DNA from: Pantoea rodasii
Lineage (GTDB): Bacteria > Pseudomonadota > Gammaproteobacteria > Enterobacterales > Enterobacteriaceae
Reading direction: 5' to 3'
DNA length: 64,000 nucleotides
NCBI RefSeq assembly: GCF_002095465.1
Contig: NZ_MLFP01000086.1
Span: 186,001 to 250,000 of the forward strand
Shown: positions 1-13,765 of the stretch, piece after piece
Numbering within the stretch: position 1 is the stretch's first letter
Layout of the letters: every line of letters starts with the position of its first letter
The notes under the pieces: generated by a model
Told to the model about the DNA's origin: nothing
What the model saw: only the letters and a program-made list of their open reading frames with translations
Databases searched by the model: none
Position numbers and translations under genes: made by a program

Positions 1-1083
1 TTTCTGAAACCAGTAAAGTTAACTCAATCAGCGTGGCTTGAGCATATCCCATTCGCATTTTGGTTAATTAATGCGCATAGGCCACAAGTATTAGTTGAGC
101 TTGGTACACATTATGGTTCGTCATACTTTTCTTTTTGTCAGGCAATAGATCATTTACACTTATCAACACGCTGCTATGCAATCGACATGTGGAAAGGCGA
201 TGATCATGCAGGATTCTATGGCGAGAATGTATATAGTTCAGTACAAGATCATAATAACCACCTTTATTCGCAGTTTTCTACACTCATGCGTATGCCTTTT
301 GATGAGGGTGTCAAATATTTCAAGGATGGAGAAGTTGATTTACTCCATATCGATGGTTTCCATACTTACGATGCTGTTAAAAATGATTTTGATAGTTGGC
401 TCCCTAAGTTATCGAGCCGTGCAGTAGTTATTATTCATGATAGCAATGTGCGAAAAGCAGATTTCGGAGTTTACCGCTTTGTAGCAGAATTACGCCAAAC
501 ATATCCTTGTTTTGAATTCTCTCATGGTCACGGATTAACTATCGTTGGAGTCGGTGCCGAACAGAGTAAAGAAATGCTTAATCTCTTTGAAGCTGATAAC
601 GATGAGAGAAGGATCAGACATATTCAAGAAGTTTTCTCAAGATTGGGGAAATCATGTTCTAATGAATACGCTGTTGAAGCATTTAAGAAAATCGTTGCCG
701 ATAATAAAAATGAACTAAAAGTGTCGGTTAATGAACTCACAGAATTAAAGAAAACTGATATAGAACACCTATCGGAATCTTCAGTTTTAAAAAGTGATTT
801 AAAAAAATACCAGATTGAGAATGAACGTTTAAGATTTGAAAATTCCCAGATGATTAGCGACATGACTTCAGTTAATGAACTGATTTCACAAAGGCAGCAC
901 GAGATAAACCAAATCCTGAATTCAACATCGTGGCGGCTAACATTGCCTTTACGCTTTGCAAAGCGTGTCATCAGATATGTGATTAGGAGGTGGAAGAGAC
1001 TTTTTTTAAAGGATGTTAATAAAAAAATAGTTACTCAGTATCTCCTGTTTCACCTTCTGATTTTGACCGAGTATGGTATTTAG
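1..1083 (+). CDS. Class I SAM-dependent methyltransferase with coiled-coil tail (5' partial)
   Basis: Open from base 1 in frame 1, so the true start lies upstream of the window. The N-terminal part has a SAM-binding motif I of the type VELGTHYGSS (bases 97-126) and a later block HIDGFHTYDAVKNDF ending in HDSN, typical of the Methyltransf_24 family found in polysaccharide loci. After about residue 200 comes a charged coiled-coil stretch, then ILNSTSWRLTLPLR, a linker often seen between domains of large O-antigen enzymes. The last 20 residues (after the A7 run at 1021-1027) look out of frame: the downstream glycosyltransferase frame is open back to 1023. I infer that this is the N-terminal half of one large protein. 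AT-rich compared with the his genes nearby. Confidence 0.8.
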   Translation, partial: FLKPVKLTQSAWLEHIPFAFWLINAHRPQVLVELGTHYGSSYFSFCQAIDHLHLSTRCYAIDMWKGDDHAGFYGENVYSSVQDHNNHLYSQFSTLMRMPFDEGVKYFKDGEVDLLHIDGFHTYDAVKNDFDSWLPKLSSRAVVIIHDSNVRKADFGVYRFVAELRQTYPCFEFSHGHGLTIVGVGAEQSKEMLNLFEADNDERRIRHIQEVFSRLGKSCSNEYAVEAFKKIVADNKNELKVSVNELTELKKTDIEHLSESSVLKSDLKKYQIENERLRFENSQMISDMTSVNELISQRQHEINQILNSTSWRLTLPLRFAKRVIRYVIRRWKRLFLKDVNKKIVTQYLLFHLLILTEYGI

Positions 1084-1187
1084 AGACATATACTGATATT
1101 AAAGATTCTGGTATTGATCCCTATGAACATTACATCGAACATGGGCAAGCAGAAGGTCGGTACTCTTCAGAGAATGAATATAAGAAG

Positions 1188-4031
1188 GTGCTTGCGCCTG
1201 ATTTAGATGAGAACTGGTATCTTGAAACTTATACCGATGTAAAACTTGCAGGGTTGACTGCTCTGCATCATTACATCCATTACGGGCGTGCCGAGGGGCG
1301 ATTCTCTTCACTTGCTCGACTGTTTGCGCAGGATTTTGATGAACAATGGTATTTAAAGCAATATCCAGATGTTGCAAAGTCAGATATTGAACCTCTTGAA
1401 CATTATCTCTTGCATGGATATGCAGAAGGGCGCAAGCCTTGTGAGATGCCGCGCATGCTATCAGTTCCATACTTCCGTTATGGGCAATCTGAATATGGTG
1501 CCAGAGACAAACCGCTTTTAATAGACTCTGACATTGGATTAAATGAAAATTTCACACAATCAATTGGTGTTCATCTTCACCTTTATTATCTTGATTTGTC
1601 GAATGAGTTTATAAAGTATCTTAACAATATTCCAGCGAAGTTTGATCTGTACATATCGATTCCCAAAGGTAAATATAATAAAATTGATTGTGAAAACACC
1701 TTTCGAACGTCTTTGGAATATTTAAATAAACTGGTTGTACGTGAAACAGAAAATGTTGGTAGAGATATTTATCCATTTGTTGTTGAGTTTGGTCAGGAAC
1801 TTCTAACATATGATATCATCCTCCATATTCATTCAAAAAAATCTCCACAATCAAAAACTCGAGGGTGGCGAAGATTTCTCCTCCATTACACTCTTGGAAG
1901 TAAAGCTATAACGACACAAATATTAAATGCGTTCGCTGATGATCCTCGACTAGGTGCTTATTTCCCTGCCTATTTTCATGCGACTACCCGTCAGCCACTT
2001 TGGGGGAGTAACCGTTCCATTGTCGAAGAGCAATTAAACCGACTTGGCTTCAAGATGGATATGACTTATTGTCCTGATTATCCGGCAGGATCGTTTTTCT
2101 GGGCTCGTCCAGAAGCTTATAAACCTTTGTTTGATGGTAATTACCGATTAGAAGATTTCGACAGTGAGCAAGGCCAGTTCGATGGAACGCTTGCGCATGG
2201 CTTTGAACGTTTATTTGGAGTGCTTCCTTTTCTGCAAAATTATTCGACAAAAATGAGTTTTGTAGATCGAGACTATCGGTTGGTGAACTATTTTGACAAG
2301 GAGCGTTTTGCAAGTTTGCCTACAAATACGTTGCCTCATTTTGAGTTGGATCGCACTTCTGAAATTTCATCATATAAGCATGAGGTCGTTGGAAGAGAGG
2401 GGAAACAAGCTCGTGTTGCACTAGTAACAGCCATAGTTGGAGGGTTTGATACGTTAATGTTACCTAAATATCTTGAAGGTGATGTTGATTATCATTGTTT
2501 CAGTGACACCCTTCTTGACGGTTATGGTGTATTCCATATTCATAAACCGCCTTATATTGATGCGGATCCTCGTCGCACTGCACGATACATTAAAACGAAT
2601 CTTCTTAAGTATATTAAAAATTATGACTATGTTGTTTGGATTGATGCAAATGTTGAGCTAAATGTAAAAGTTTCCGAGTTAGTGCTCCGTGTTTCGTCAA
2701 CAACTCATAAAATGGGTGCCATCCAACATCCTGTTAGAGATACCTTGTTTGAAGAGTCAGATGAAATCATCGCGTGGGATTTAGACGATGCAGCAGTAGT
2801 CAGAAAGCAAATCAAACGCTATGAGTCTATCGAGAGTCTAACTACAGCATCACTTATTGAAAGCAATGTATTAGTTTTGGATGCACGAGAGGAAAAAATC
2901 CATAAATTTATGCGCTTGTGGTGGAATGAAATCAATAACCACAGCCGTAGGGATCAACTCAGTATAGCTTACGCATTGAATGAAGCTGAAGTTACATGGC
3001 AGCCACTTCTTGATGAACAGCAATCAACTCGCGATTCAGATGAATTTGCATTATATCGCCACGGTATCAACGATTGGGGCCCTAAACCCCACATTTATTC
3101 TTCTTGGCACTCCCCTGTTGTAGAAAAAGTTGGGGATATATGTAGGGCATCTGTTGAATATGAAAGTATTTCACATGAAAAACTTGATTTAGATATAGTC
3201 ATTTGTGTTCACAATGCTTTAGAAGATGTGCGTGCCTGTTTAAATTCACTTGAAGATAATCTTCTTAATTCCAATGTTATAATTGTTGATGATGCCTCTG
3301 AATTAGAAACTAAACAATTCCTTGAAGTGTATGCTAGCGAAAGGCCTGTGAAACTAATACGGCAAGATAACCGTTTGGGTTACACTAAAACTTCGAACAA
3401 TGGTATTCGTTCGGGCACAAGTAAAAATGTTCTCCTTTTGAACAGTGATACTATTGTTCCTAAAGGCTCTCTAAATAAGCTTTGTTCTGCCTTGGATAGT
3501 AATGCCAATTTAGGTGTGGTTGGTCCATTGTCGAATGCTGCAAGCACTCAATCAGTTCCGTCTATAAAAGGAACAGTTGGTCAGACAGCTATTAACGCAT
3601 TGCCTAATAAGTTAACTCCAACAGTCATCGACGCTTATTTTCAAGATGAATGGGATTATGAGTTAGTAAGAGTACCTTTAGTGCACGGCTTTTGTTTTAT
3701 GGTTAAGCGTTGTGTTTTTGAGGCTATTGGCTTATTTGATGAGGAAAGTTTTCCGCATGGTTACGGGGAAGAAAATGATTTTTGCTTCCGTGTTGCTGAT
3801 GCGGGATTAGACTTGGCAGTACTGACTAATACATATATCTATCATGCCAAATCAAAAAGCTATGCAAGTGATGAGAGAGTACGTTTGATGGATGAGGGCA
3901 TGAAAGCGTTAATTCATAAATACTCTGTTGAACGAATTCAGCGCTCAGTTGCAACCATGCAGATTCAGCCTAAATTAGAAGCCGCTCGCATCAAAGCTCA
4001 AAACCTCTACCAGCGCTATGGTGCTAACTAA
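1188..4031 (+). CDS. Multidomain glycosyltransferase: RgpF-like + DUF616-like + GT2
   Basis: The 947-residue reading starts at a GTG with no clear ribosome site; the same frame is open back to 1023, so this is probably the C-terminal part of a fusion with the upstream methyltransferase. Order of parts: 36-residue repeats of the pattern WYLxxYxD...HYxxxGxAEGR (three copies counting the one upstream of the GTG), a rhamnan-synthesis-F-like domain (about residues 90-390; HIHSKKSPQSK, PAGSFFWARPEA), a DUF616-like glycosyltransferase domain (about 410-640; DYVVWIDANVEL), and a GT2 domain (about 665-930; VIIVDDAS, LLLNSDT as the DxD-like site, GEENDFCFR). Likely cytoplasmic assembly of an O-antigen or capsule chain. 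Acceptor and donor sugars cannot be read from sequence. Confidence 0.85.
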   Translation: MLAPDLDENWYLETYTDVKLAGLTALHHYIHYGRAEGRFSSLARLFAQDFDEQWYLKQYPDVAKSDIEPLEHYLLHGYAEGRKPCEMPRMLSVPYFRYGQSEYGARDKPLLIDSDIGLNENFTQSIGVHLHLYYLDLSNEFIKYLNNIPAKFDLYISIPKGKYNKIDCENTFRTSLEYLNKLVVRETENVGRDIYPFVVEFGQELLTYDIILHIHSKKSPQSKTRGWRRFLLHYTLGSKAITTQILNAFADDPRLGAYFPAYFHATTRQPLWGSNRSIVEEQLNRLGFKMDMTYCPDYPAGSFFWARPEAYKPLFDGNYRLEDFDSEQGQFDGTLAHGFERLFGVLPFLQNYSTKMSFVDRDYRLVNYFDKERFASLPTNTLPHFELDRTSEISSYKHEVVGREGKQARVALVTAIVGGFDTLMLPKYLEGDVDYHCFSDTLLDGYGVFHIHKPPYIDADPRRTARYIKTNLLKYIKNYDYVVWIDANVELNVKVSELVLRVSSTTHKMGAIQHPVRDTLFEESDEIIAWDLDDAAVVRKQIKRYESIESLTTASLIESNVLVLDAREEKIHKFMRLWWNEINNHSRRDQLSIAYALNEAEVTWQPLLDEQQSTRDSDEFALYRHGINDWGPKPHIYSSWHSPVVEKVGDICRASVEYESISHEKLDLDIVICVHNALEDVRACLNSLEDNLLNSNVIIVDDASELETKQFLEVYASERPVKLIRQDNRLGYTKTSNNGIRSGTSKNVLLLNSDTIVPKGSLNKLCSALDSNANLGVVGPLSNAASTQSVPSIKGTVGQTAINALPNKLTPTVIDAYFQDEWDYELVRVPLVHGFCFMVKRCVFEAIGLFDEESFPHGYGEENDFCFRVADAGLDLAVLTNTYIYHAKSKSYASDERVRLMDEGMKALIHKYSVERIQRSVATMQIQPKLEAARIKAQNLYQRYGAN

Positions 4032-4061
4032 TTTCTATGTATTGATTGCGTAGTATTAAAT

Positions 4062-4092
4062 AAAACGCCTGAAGCTCATGTTCAGGCGTTTT
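4062..4092. terminator. Bidirectional rho-independent terminator
   Basis: A perfect 12-bp inverted repeat (AAAACGCCTGAA / TTCAGGCGTTTT) with a 7-nt loop. The A-run and T-run flank both sides, so it can end both the plus-strand glycosyltransferase and the convergent minus-strand desuccinylase-like gene. Confidence 0.85.
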
Positions 4093-4099
4093 AAGTGCA

Positions 4100-5215
4100 T
4101 TATACCACCAACAATTCCCCCTCACGTCCCGCATTCTCCCCTGCAAGCCTTACCACCAGCATCCCCGCCGTAGCAAACTTCAGCAAGTTCCGTGCATACA
4201 GCACCCCACCAAACTCAGCCACCAGCGGCGTCACCTGGTCGGTAATCGGGTCCACTATCTCCGCCACTACTTCACCGGGCTTAATCCACTCGCCCAACTC
4301 ACGACGATTCAACAGCAGCCCAGAATGCGGTGCATGAATATACTCACACCCTGCCAATGGTGTTGCAGGATTGAGCAGGGCAGGAGACTCACCACCTTCA
4401 CCCGCAATGTAGCCACCTTCAATCAGCGCGTTAATAATCGCATCCGCATCCTTCTCCGCCTGTTCAGGCGACACATCCGCCACACCACGCAGCTCCAGCG
4501 TCACCGGCAACAAACCCCTTGGCATTGGATACTCACTACCAAACCGCTCGGCTAGCGTTAACCACGGCTCGCAGCAGGCTTCATCAAACGGCTCGCCGCC
4601 TGAAATCTGCGCCAGCAGTTGGACTTCACTACCTAACCAACGCGCTAAAGGCTCAATGTCCTGCCATGCGTGCGGCGTGGTATACAGATGCGGCAACGCA
4701 TCCCAGTCGCAGTGCAAATCAATCATCAAATCAGCCTGACTCGCCATACGCATTAACGTAAAGCGCTGCGCATCCAGTTCGGTACGAGCAATGCGATCGC
4801 GATAGTGGCGATCAATAGCATCACGAATCAACCGTTTGTTCTCATACTCGCTTTGCGTCAAGGAACCGGCCAGCTCTTCAGCCAGGGTATCGCCTAAAGC
4901 CGGAAAGCGACGATTAAAATCCTGACCTGAAAGCGTATGGAAGCGACCAAGATGGCTGCCATGCCAGTGCTGGCCCATCGCCAGCGGATTCGCCACCGGT
5001 ACCAGTGTGATCTTGGATTTAAGCTGCCCGGCAGATTCCAGCGCCAGCAGTTTGTGTTTCAGATACCACGCCACCGCCATACCCGGCAGCTCATCACCGT
5101 GCAGTGCCGCCTGAATATAGACACGCTGCTGTGAATCGGTACCGAAATGGAAGCTGACGATTTCGCGCTGTGTACCAAGGGAAGCACTTAACAGAGGATG
5201 ATGTTGTTGTTGCAT
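4100..5215 (-). CDS. Succinylglutamate desuccinylase/aspartoacylase-family hydrolase
   Basis: 371 residues. Zinc-carboxypeptidase-like fold of the AstE/AspA family: HGDE at residues 39-42 supplies the first His and Glu ligands, and DLHCD further on supplies the second His. GQDFNRRFPAL matches the substrate-arginine loop of this family. The C-terminal third (about 290-371) is a beta-barrel-like domain seen in members annotated as M14/desuccinylase-like. Probably hydrolyses an N-acyl amino acid or amide. It lies 170 bp from the amino-acid binding protein gene on the same strand and could process what that protein imports, but no other astCADBE gene is nearby, so it is not clearly arginine catabolism. 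Confidence 0.8.
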   Translation of the reverse strand: MQQQHHPLLSASLGTQREIVSFHFGTDSQQRVYIQAALHGDELPGMAVAWYLKHKLLALESAGQLKSKITLVPVANPLAMGQHWHGSHLGRFHTLSGQDFNRRFPALGDTLAEELAGSLTQSEYENKRLIRDAIDRHYRDRIARTELDAQRFTLMRMASQADLMIDLHCDWDALPHLYTTPHAWQDIEPLARWLGSEVQLLAQISGGEPFDEACCEPWLTLAERFGSEYPMPRGLLPVTLELRGVADVSPEQAEKDADAIINALIEGGYIAGEGGESPALLNPATPLAGCEYIHAPHSGLLLNRRELGEWIKPGEVVAEIVDPITDQVTPLVAEFGGVLYARNLLKFATAGMLVVRLAGENAGREGELLVV

Positions 5216-5385
5216 GACGAGGTCGATGTCCTGTATCTACGGCACGTTGAACGTCGTGCCTGATTAATTTTATTGATTGGAATTATAGTGCTGCTGTGAG
5301 AATGAGCGGAAATGAAGCCGCTAAATTTGCGCTCGCTCATGTTAGCGGCGCGAATAGGGCGGCCTTGAGGCCGCCTCTGTATGGA

Positions 5386-6183
5386 TTAATGCTGGATCGA
5401 GATGTCGGTGGCGAAGTACTTCTTCTGGATCTTATCGAAGGTGCCGTTTTTCTTGATTTCAGCAAAGGCGTTATCAAGGGCAGTTTTCAGCTCTTCGTCG
5501 CCTTTACGCAGACCAATCGCCGTTCCTGGACCGATAATCGGATCTTCCACAATCGGGCCAGCCAACTCGAAATCTTTGCCCTGTGGGTGTTTAAGGAAGC
5601 CGTTTGCTGCCTGAGCTGCATCGGTGAACACCACATCCAGACGGCCAGAAATTAAATCGCTCTCAACCTGTGCCTGATCGCCATAAGGCACCACTGTCAC
5701 GCCGTGTGGCTGCCATTTAGCCAGCGCATAACGCTCCTGCACGGTTCCCTGCTCAACACCCACGGTTTTGCCTTTCAGCGATTCAGCCGTTGGCAGAAGG
5801 CCGGAACCTTTACGCGCAACCAATTGAGTTTTGGTGTCATACAGTGGCACGGTGAAATCGATCTGTTTCAAGCGCTCTTCTGTAATGCCCATATCAGAGA
5901 GGATGGCATCGAACTTGCGGGCTTTCAGAGCCGGGATCATGCCATCGAACTGGCTCTCTACCCACACGCATTTGGTTTGCATCTGCTCGCACAGTGCGTT
6001 GCCAAGGTCGATATCAAAACCAACCAGTTTGCCCTGTGGGGTCTTGGATTCAAAAGGAGGGTAGGTTGGATCAACCGCGAAGCGTACCTGATCAATCTTT
6101 GCCTGTGCGCCAAACGCGCAACCTGCTAGTACAGCCAGTGCCAGCGTCTGACGCAGGCGGGCAGTAAAACGAGAACTTGCCAT
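5386..6183 (-). CDS. Periplasmic amino-acid-binding protein (ArgT/HisJ type)
   Basis: 265 residues from the ATG at 6183; this start is preferred over an upstream ATG at 6243 because it gives a classical signal peptide (basic n-region RFTARLRQ, hydrophobic core, FGAQA cleavage site) and has a purine-rich stretch (AAGAAG) 10 nt upstream. Family 3 solute-binding protein: the mature part begins VRFAVDPTYPPFESKTPQG and keeps GFDIDLGNALC and DAILSDMGITEER, typical of lysine/arginine/ornithine and histidine binders. No permease or ATPase gene is adjacent, so it must share a transporter encoded elsewhere. Position right after the his operon terminator is suggestive, but the ligand is not proven. Confidence 0.85.
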   Translation of the reverse strand: MASSRFTARLRQTLALAVLAGCAFGAQAKIDQVRFAVDPTYPPFESKTPQGKLVGFDIDLGNALCEQMQTKCVWVESQFDGMIPALKARKFDAILSDMGITEERLKQIDFTVPLYDTKTQLVARKGSGLLPTAESLKGKTVGVEQGTVQERYALAKWQPHGVTVVPYGDQAQVESDLISGRLDVVFTDAAQAANGFLKHPQGKDFELAGPIVEDPIIGPGTAIGLRKGDEELKTALDNAFAEIKKNGTFDKIQKKYFATDISIQH

Positions 6184-6302
6184 AATATCGGTCTTCTTTT
6201 TCGTGATGTGGGATAACGCAGAGTACCGATCACGGTCCGCCATGGCAATTAGCAGATTATTTTCATCACGTTACCATTATAAGTGGGCAATGCTGCCTGA
6301 CG

Positions 6303-6333
6303 TAGAAACAACAAAGCGCACCGAAGTGCGCCT
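6303..6333 (-). terminator. his operon terminator
   Basis: On the minus strand, a stem GGCGCAC / GTGCGCT with a TTCG tetraloop is followed by TTGTTGTTT. It sits 22 bp after the hisI stop codon. Confidence 0.75.
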
Positions 6334-6354
6334 AAGCATTAGCTGGGAATCATG

Positions 6355-6959
6355 TTACTTATGACGCGCCCGCAGATTATTAATAATCGTGCTCAAATCC
6401 AGCTCCTGATCCTGCAGCAGCACCATCAGGTGATACAGCAAATCAGAGGCTTCGTTGGTCAGTTCGTGACGATCGTTCACCGTGGCAGCCAGTGCGGTTT
6501 CCACACCTTCTTCACCGACTTTCTGCGCGATACGCTTGGTGCCGCTGGCATACAGTTTCGCGGTGTAAGAGCTTTCCGGATCGGCGCTCTTACGCGATGC
6601 CAGCAACTGCTCCAGCTGGTACAGGAACGCCCAATCGGGTGCAGCCGGTGAGAAGCAGCTTGAGGTGCCGAGGTGGCAAGTCGGTCCAATCGGGTTCGCC
6701 AGCACCAGCAGCGTATCGTTATCACAATCCGGCGTGATGCTCGCCACCTGCAGGAAATGACCGGAGGTTTCCCCTTTGGTCCACAGACGGTTTTTGGTGC
6801 GAGAGAAGAAGGTGACGTTGCCTTCCGTCAGCGTCTTTTGCAGCGCTTCCTCATTCATATAACCGTGCATCAGCACTTCGCCAGAAACATTGTGCTGGAC
6901 GATAACAGGCATCATGCCTGAGGTTTTGGCCCAATCCAGTTTGGCCAGTTGTTCTGCAG

Positions 6960-6966
<7 letters not shown>
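6355..6966 (-). CDS. hisI: HisI: bifunctional phosphoribosyl-AMP cyclohydrolase / phosphoribosyl-ATP pyrophosphatase
   Basis: 203 residues, the length of E. coli HisI(E). The N-terminal cyclohydrolase half has [12 protein letters not shown] and the DCDNDTLL zinc/metal site; the C-terminal MazG-like pyrophosphatase half has [13 protein letters not shown] and [10 protein letters not shown]. It carries out steps 2 and 3 of histidine synthesis. It is the last gene of the operon, overlaps the end of hisF by 7 nt, and is followed by the terminator at 6303-6333. Confidence 0.98.
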
Positions 6967-9044
<2,078 letters not shown>

Positions 9045-9045
<1 letters not shown>

Positions 9046-10112
9046 TACAGCACTCCTTTCGAGCTCGGCAGGGTGTTGCCTTCCACGCGAATTGCCTGGC
9101 GCAAGGTGCGGCCAAAGGCTTTGAACAGGCTTTCCACACGGTGATGGTCGTTCTTGCCTTTAGTTTTCAGGTGCAAGGTGCTCATCATCGCGTAGGAGAG
9201 GGAGCTGAAGAAATGCTCAACCATCTCGGTGCTGAGATCGCCGACACGCTGATAGCTGAACTCGGCTTTGAATTCAATGTGCGGACGGCCAGAGATATCC
9301 AGCGCACAGCGCGCTAGGCACTCGTCCATTGGCAGTACGAAGCCAAAGCGACCGATGCCGCGCTTATCGCCCAAGGCTTTCAGCAGCGCTTCGCCGAGTG
9401 CTAAACCGGTGTCTTCCACGGTGTGGTGATCGTCAATGTAGAGATCGCCTTTCACGTCGATGTTCATGCGGAAGCCGCCGTGAACTGCAATCTGATCCAG
9501 CATGTGGTCAAAGAAGCCGACACCAGTGTTGATCTTGCTGCCGCCTTCGCGGTCCAGCCACACTTCGACTTTGATCTGCGTCTCTTTGGTGTCGCGTTGC
9601 ACCAGCGCGTGGCGGTCACGCTTGGTCAGGCGCGCCTGAATCGCATCCCAATCGATGCCTTCTTTGCCGTAACGCAGGCCCTGAATGCCCATGTTCTCAG
9701 CCAGTTGGATGTCGGTAAGACGATCGCCAATCACGTAGCTGTTCGCGGTATCCAGTGCGCCCTGCGCCAGCCAGGCTTCGACCATTTTGGTTTTCGGCTT
9801 GCGGCAATCGCAGTGGTCGTCCGGCATATGCGGGCAGATCAGGATGTCGCTGAAATTCACGCCTTGTGAGCTGAGGATCTGCATCATCAGGTTATGCGGA
9901 CCGTCAAAATCAGCCTGTGGGAAGCTGTCAGTACCTAAACCATCCTGATTGGTGATCATCACCAACTGATAGCCCGCTTCCTGCAACGCCAGCAGTGCAG
10001 GAATGGCATTCTTTTCAAACGCCAGCTTCTCCAAACGATCCACCTGATAATCCGTTGGGGGTTCAGAAATGATGGTGCCGTCGCGGTCGATAAAAAGGGT
10101 CTTCTGGCTCAT
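9045..10112 (-). CDS. hisB: HisB: bifunctional histidinol-phosphatase / IGP dehydratase
   Basis: 355 residues from the ATG at 10112, identical in length to E. coli HisB; an upstream ATG (10160) would add 16 residues lying inside hisC and is not used. The N-terminal HAD phosphatase has FIDRDGTI (nucleophile Asp about residue 9) and the zinc site [15 protein letters not shown]. The C-terminal dehydratase has the metal-binding motifs [14 protein letters not shown] and [10 protein letters not shown]. Catalyses steps 7 and 9 of the pathway. Confidence 0.98.
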
Positions 10113-10114
10113 GC

Positions 10115-12482
<2,368 letters not shown>

Positions 12483-12486
12483 GCTA

Positions 12487-13386
12487 CTACTCCAACATTT
12501 TTTCGATTGGCAGTACGAGGATCGAGCTGGCACCCAGCGCTTTCAGTTTTTCCATGGTTTCCCAGAACAGGGTTTCGCTGCTCACCATGTGCATCGCTAC
12601 TCGGCTAACATCACCCGCCAGCGGCAGCACGGTAGGGCGCTCAGCACCTGGCAGCAGGGCGATCACTTCTTCCAGACGCTCGCTTGGCGCGTGCAGCATG
12701 ATGTATTTGGATTCACGCGCTTTGATCACGCCTTGAATACGCGTCATCATTTTGTCGATCAGTTCTTGTTTGGCCGCAGGCAGTTCGCCATCGCGCTGAA
12801 TCAGCACCGCTTTAGAGCGGTAGATAACTTCGACTTCGCGCAGGCCGTTAGCTTCCAGAGTGGCACCGGTGGACACCAGGTCACAAATTGCATCAGCCAG
12901 ACCCGCACGCGGCGCGACTTCTACCGAACCGTTCAGCAGGCAAGATTTGAAGGCAACGCCTTGTTTATCGAGGTATTTCTTCAGCAGGTGCGGATAAGAG
13001 GTGGCGATACGTGAATTCTGCAGGCATTGCGTACCGGTGTATTCCGCATCCACTGGCATCGCCAGCGACAGACGGCAACCACCGAAATCGAGACGACGCA
13101 GGGTGAAGTAGCGCGGGTCTTCGCCTTGTGCACGGCGATCCAGCAGCTCTTCTTCCAGCACGTTCTCACCGACGATACCGAGATCCACCACGCCATCCAT
13201 CACCAGGCCCGGGATATCGTCATCACGCACACGCAGGATATCGATAGGCATGTTCTCCGCAAACGCAATCAGACGCTGCTGCTGAAGGTTGATTTTGATA
13301 CCGCAGCGGGCCAGCAATTCGCGTGATTCATCACTTAAACGGCCAGATTTCTGCATAGCTATGCGAATACGGGTGTTATCTAACAT
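12487..13386 (-). CDS. hisG: HisG: ATP phosphoribosyltransferase (long form)
   Basis: 299 residues from the ATG at 13386, same as the E. coli long form. Begins [13 protein letters not shown]; has [11 protein letters not shown]-type [10 protein letters not shown] and the PRPP-binding EANGLREVE region upstream of the C-terminal ACT-like regulatory domain (about residues 225-299) that binds histidine for feedback inhibition. First structural gene after the hisL attenuator. Confidence 0.98.
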   Translation of the reverse strand: MLDNTRIRIAMQKSGRLSDESRELLARCGIKINLQQQRLIAFAENMPIDILRVRDDDIPGLVMDGVVDLGIVGENVLEEELLDRRAQGEDPRYFTLRRLDFGGCRLSLAMPVDAEYTGTQCLQNSRIATSYPHLLKKYLDKQGVAFKSCLLNGSVEVAPRAGLADAICDLVSTGATLEANGLREVEVIYRSKAVLIQRDGELPAAKQELIDKMMTRIQGVIKARESKYIMLHAPSERLEEVIALLPGAERPTVLPLAGDVSRVAMHMVSSETLFWETMEKLKALGASSILVLPIEKMLE

Positions 13387-13442
13387 GGTTCCTGTCCTCT
13401 TATTCAATCCTGTCTGAACTCAGTTGGGTTGCGTTCGCCCAT

Positions 13443-13474
13443 AAAAAAACCCCCGGAAGATGATCTTCCGGGGG
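13443..13474 (-). terminator. his attenuator terminator
   Basis: On the minus strand, an 11-bp perfect GC-rich stem (CCCCCGGAAGA / TCTTCCGGGGG) with a 3-nt loop is followed by seven T. It lies between the hisL leader peptide and hisG, exactly where the E. coli attenuator is. When His-tRNA is scarce, ribosome stalling on the His codons of hisL would favour the antiterminator and let transcription into hisG. Confidence 0.93.
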
Positions 13475-13537
13475 CTCTCTTTGCGTTCGCACCACTGGAA
13501 GATCCTAATCGTCTCCCAGCACACATCGCCTGAAAGA

Positions 13538-13585
13538 CTAGTCAGGGTGATGGTGATGATGGTGGTTGAACTGAACGCGTGTCAT
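13538..13585 (-). CDS. hisL: HisL: his operon leader peptide
   Basis: 15 residues, MTRVQFNHHHHHHPD, with six consecutive His codons, one fewer than the seven of E. coli. ATG at 13583-13585, stop TAG at 13538-13540. It is the sensing element for histidyl-tRNA attenuation. The sequence between its stop and the terminator stem holds the alternative pairing segments. Confidence 0.97.
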   Translation of the reverse strand: MTRVQFNHHHHHHPD

Positions 13586-13628
13586 AGTAAATTCCGTTGC
13601 TGAATGAGTATTCATTTGCGTGCTGATT

Positions 13629-13657
13629 AACCTAGCGAAGATGACGCCGATTGGCAA
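13629..13657 (-). promoter_or_regulatory. Promoter of the his operon
   Basis: On the minus strand, TTGCCA (plus 13652-13657) and TAGGTT (plus 13629-13634) are separated by 17 bp. The -10 hexamer is the same as that of the E. coli his promoter, and the position, about 45 bp upstream of hisL, fits. Confidence 0.75.
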
Positions 13658-13765
13658 CCCTTTTTTAACGTCAGTTCTCAGAACCTTCCGCAACAGTTTG
13701 CGCTGGTTTGGCACAAGCTGTAGGACTAAGATGAAGTGTCTTAGCGCAGTAAAGCAGGAGTCGAT

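Noticed and set aside
1018-1032. Programmed -1 frameshifting at the A7 run
   Set aside because: The heptamer T AAA AAA does not fit the X XXY YYZ rule for tandem slippage, and the window has many other single-base losses. Transcriptional slippage is possible but an assembly deletion is simpler.
5358-5375. GC-rich hairpin (GGCGGCC / GGCCGCC) after the amino-acid binding protein gene as a terminator
   Set aside because: No T-run follows on the minus strand, so I did not list it as a terminator.
13658-13765. Sigma-54 promoter for yeeZ (TTGGCAC motif near 13708)
   Set aside because: The GC element at the required distance is missing.
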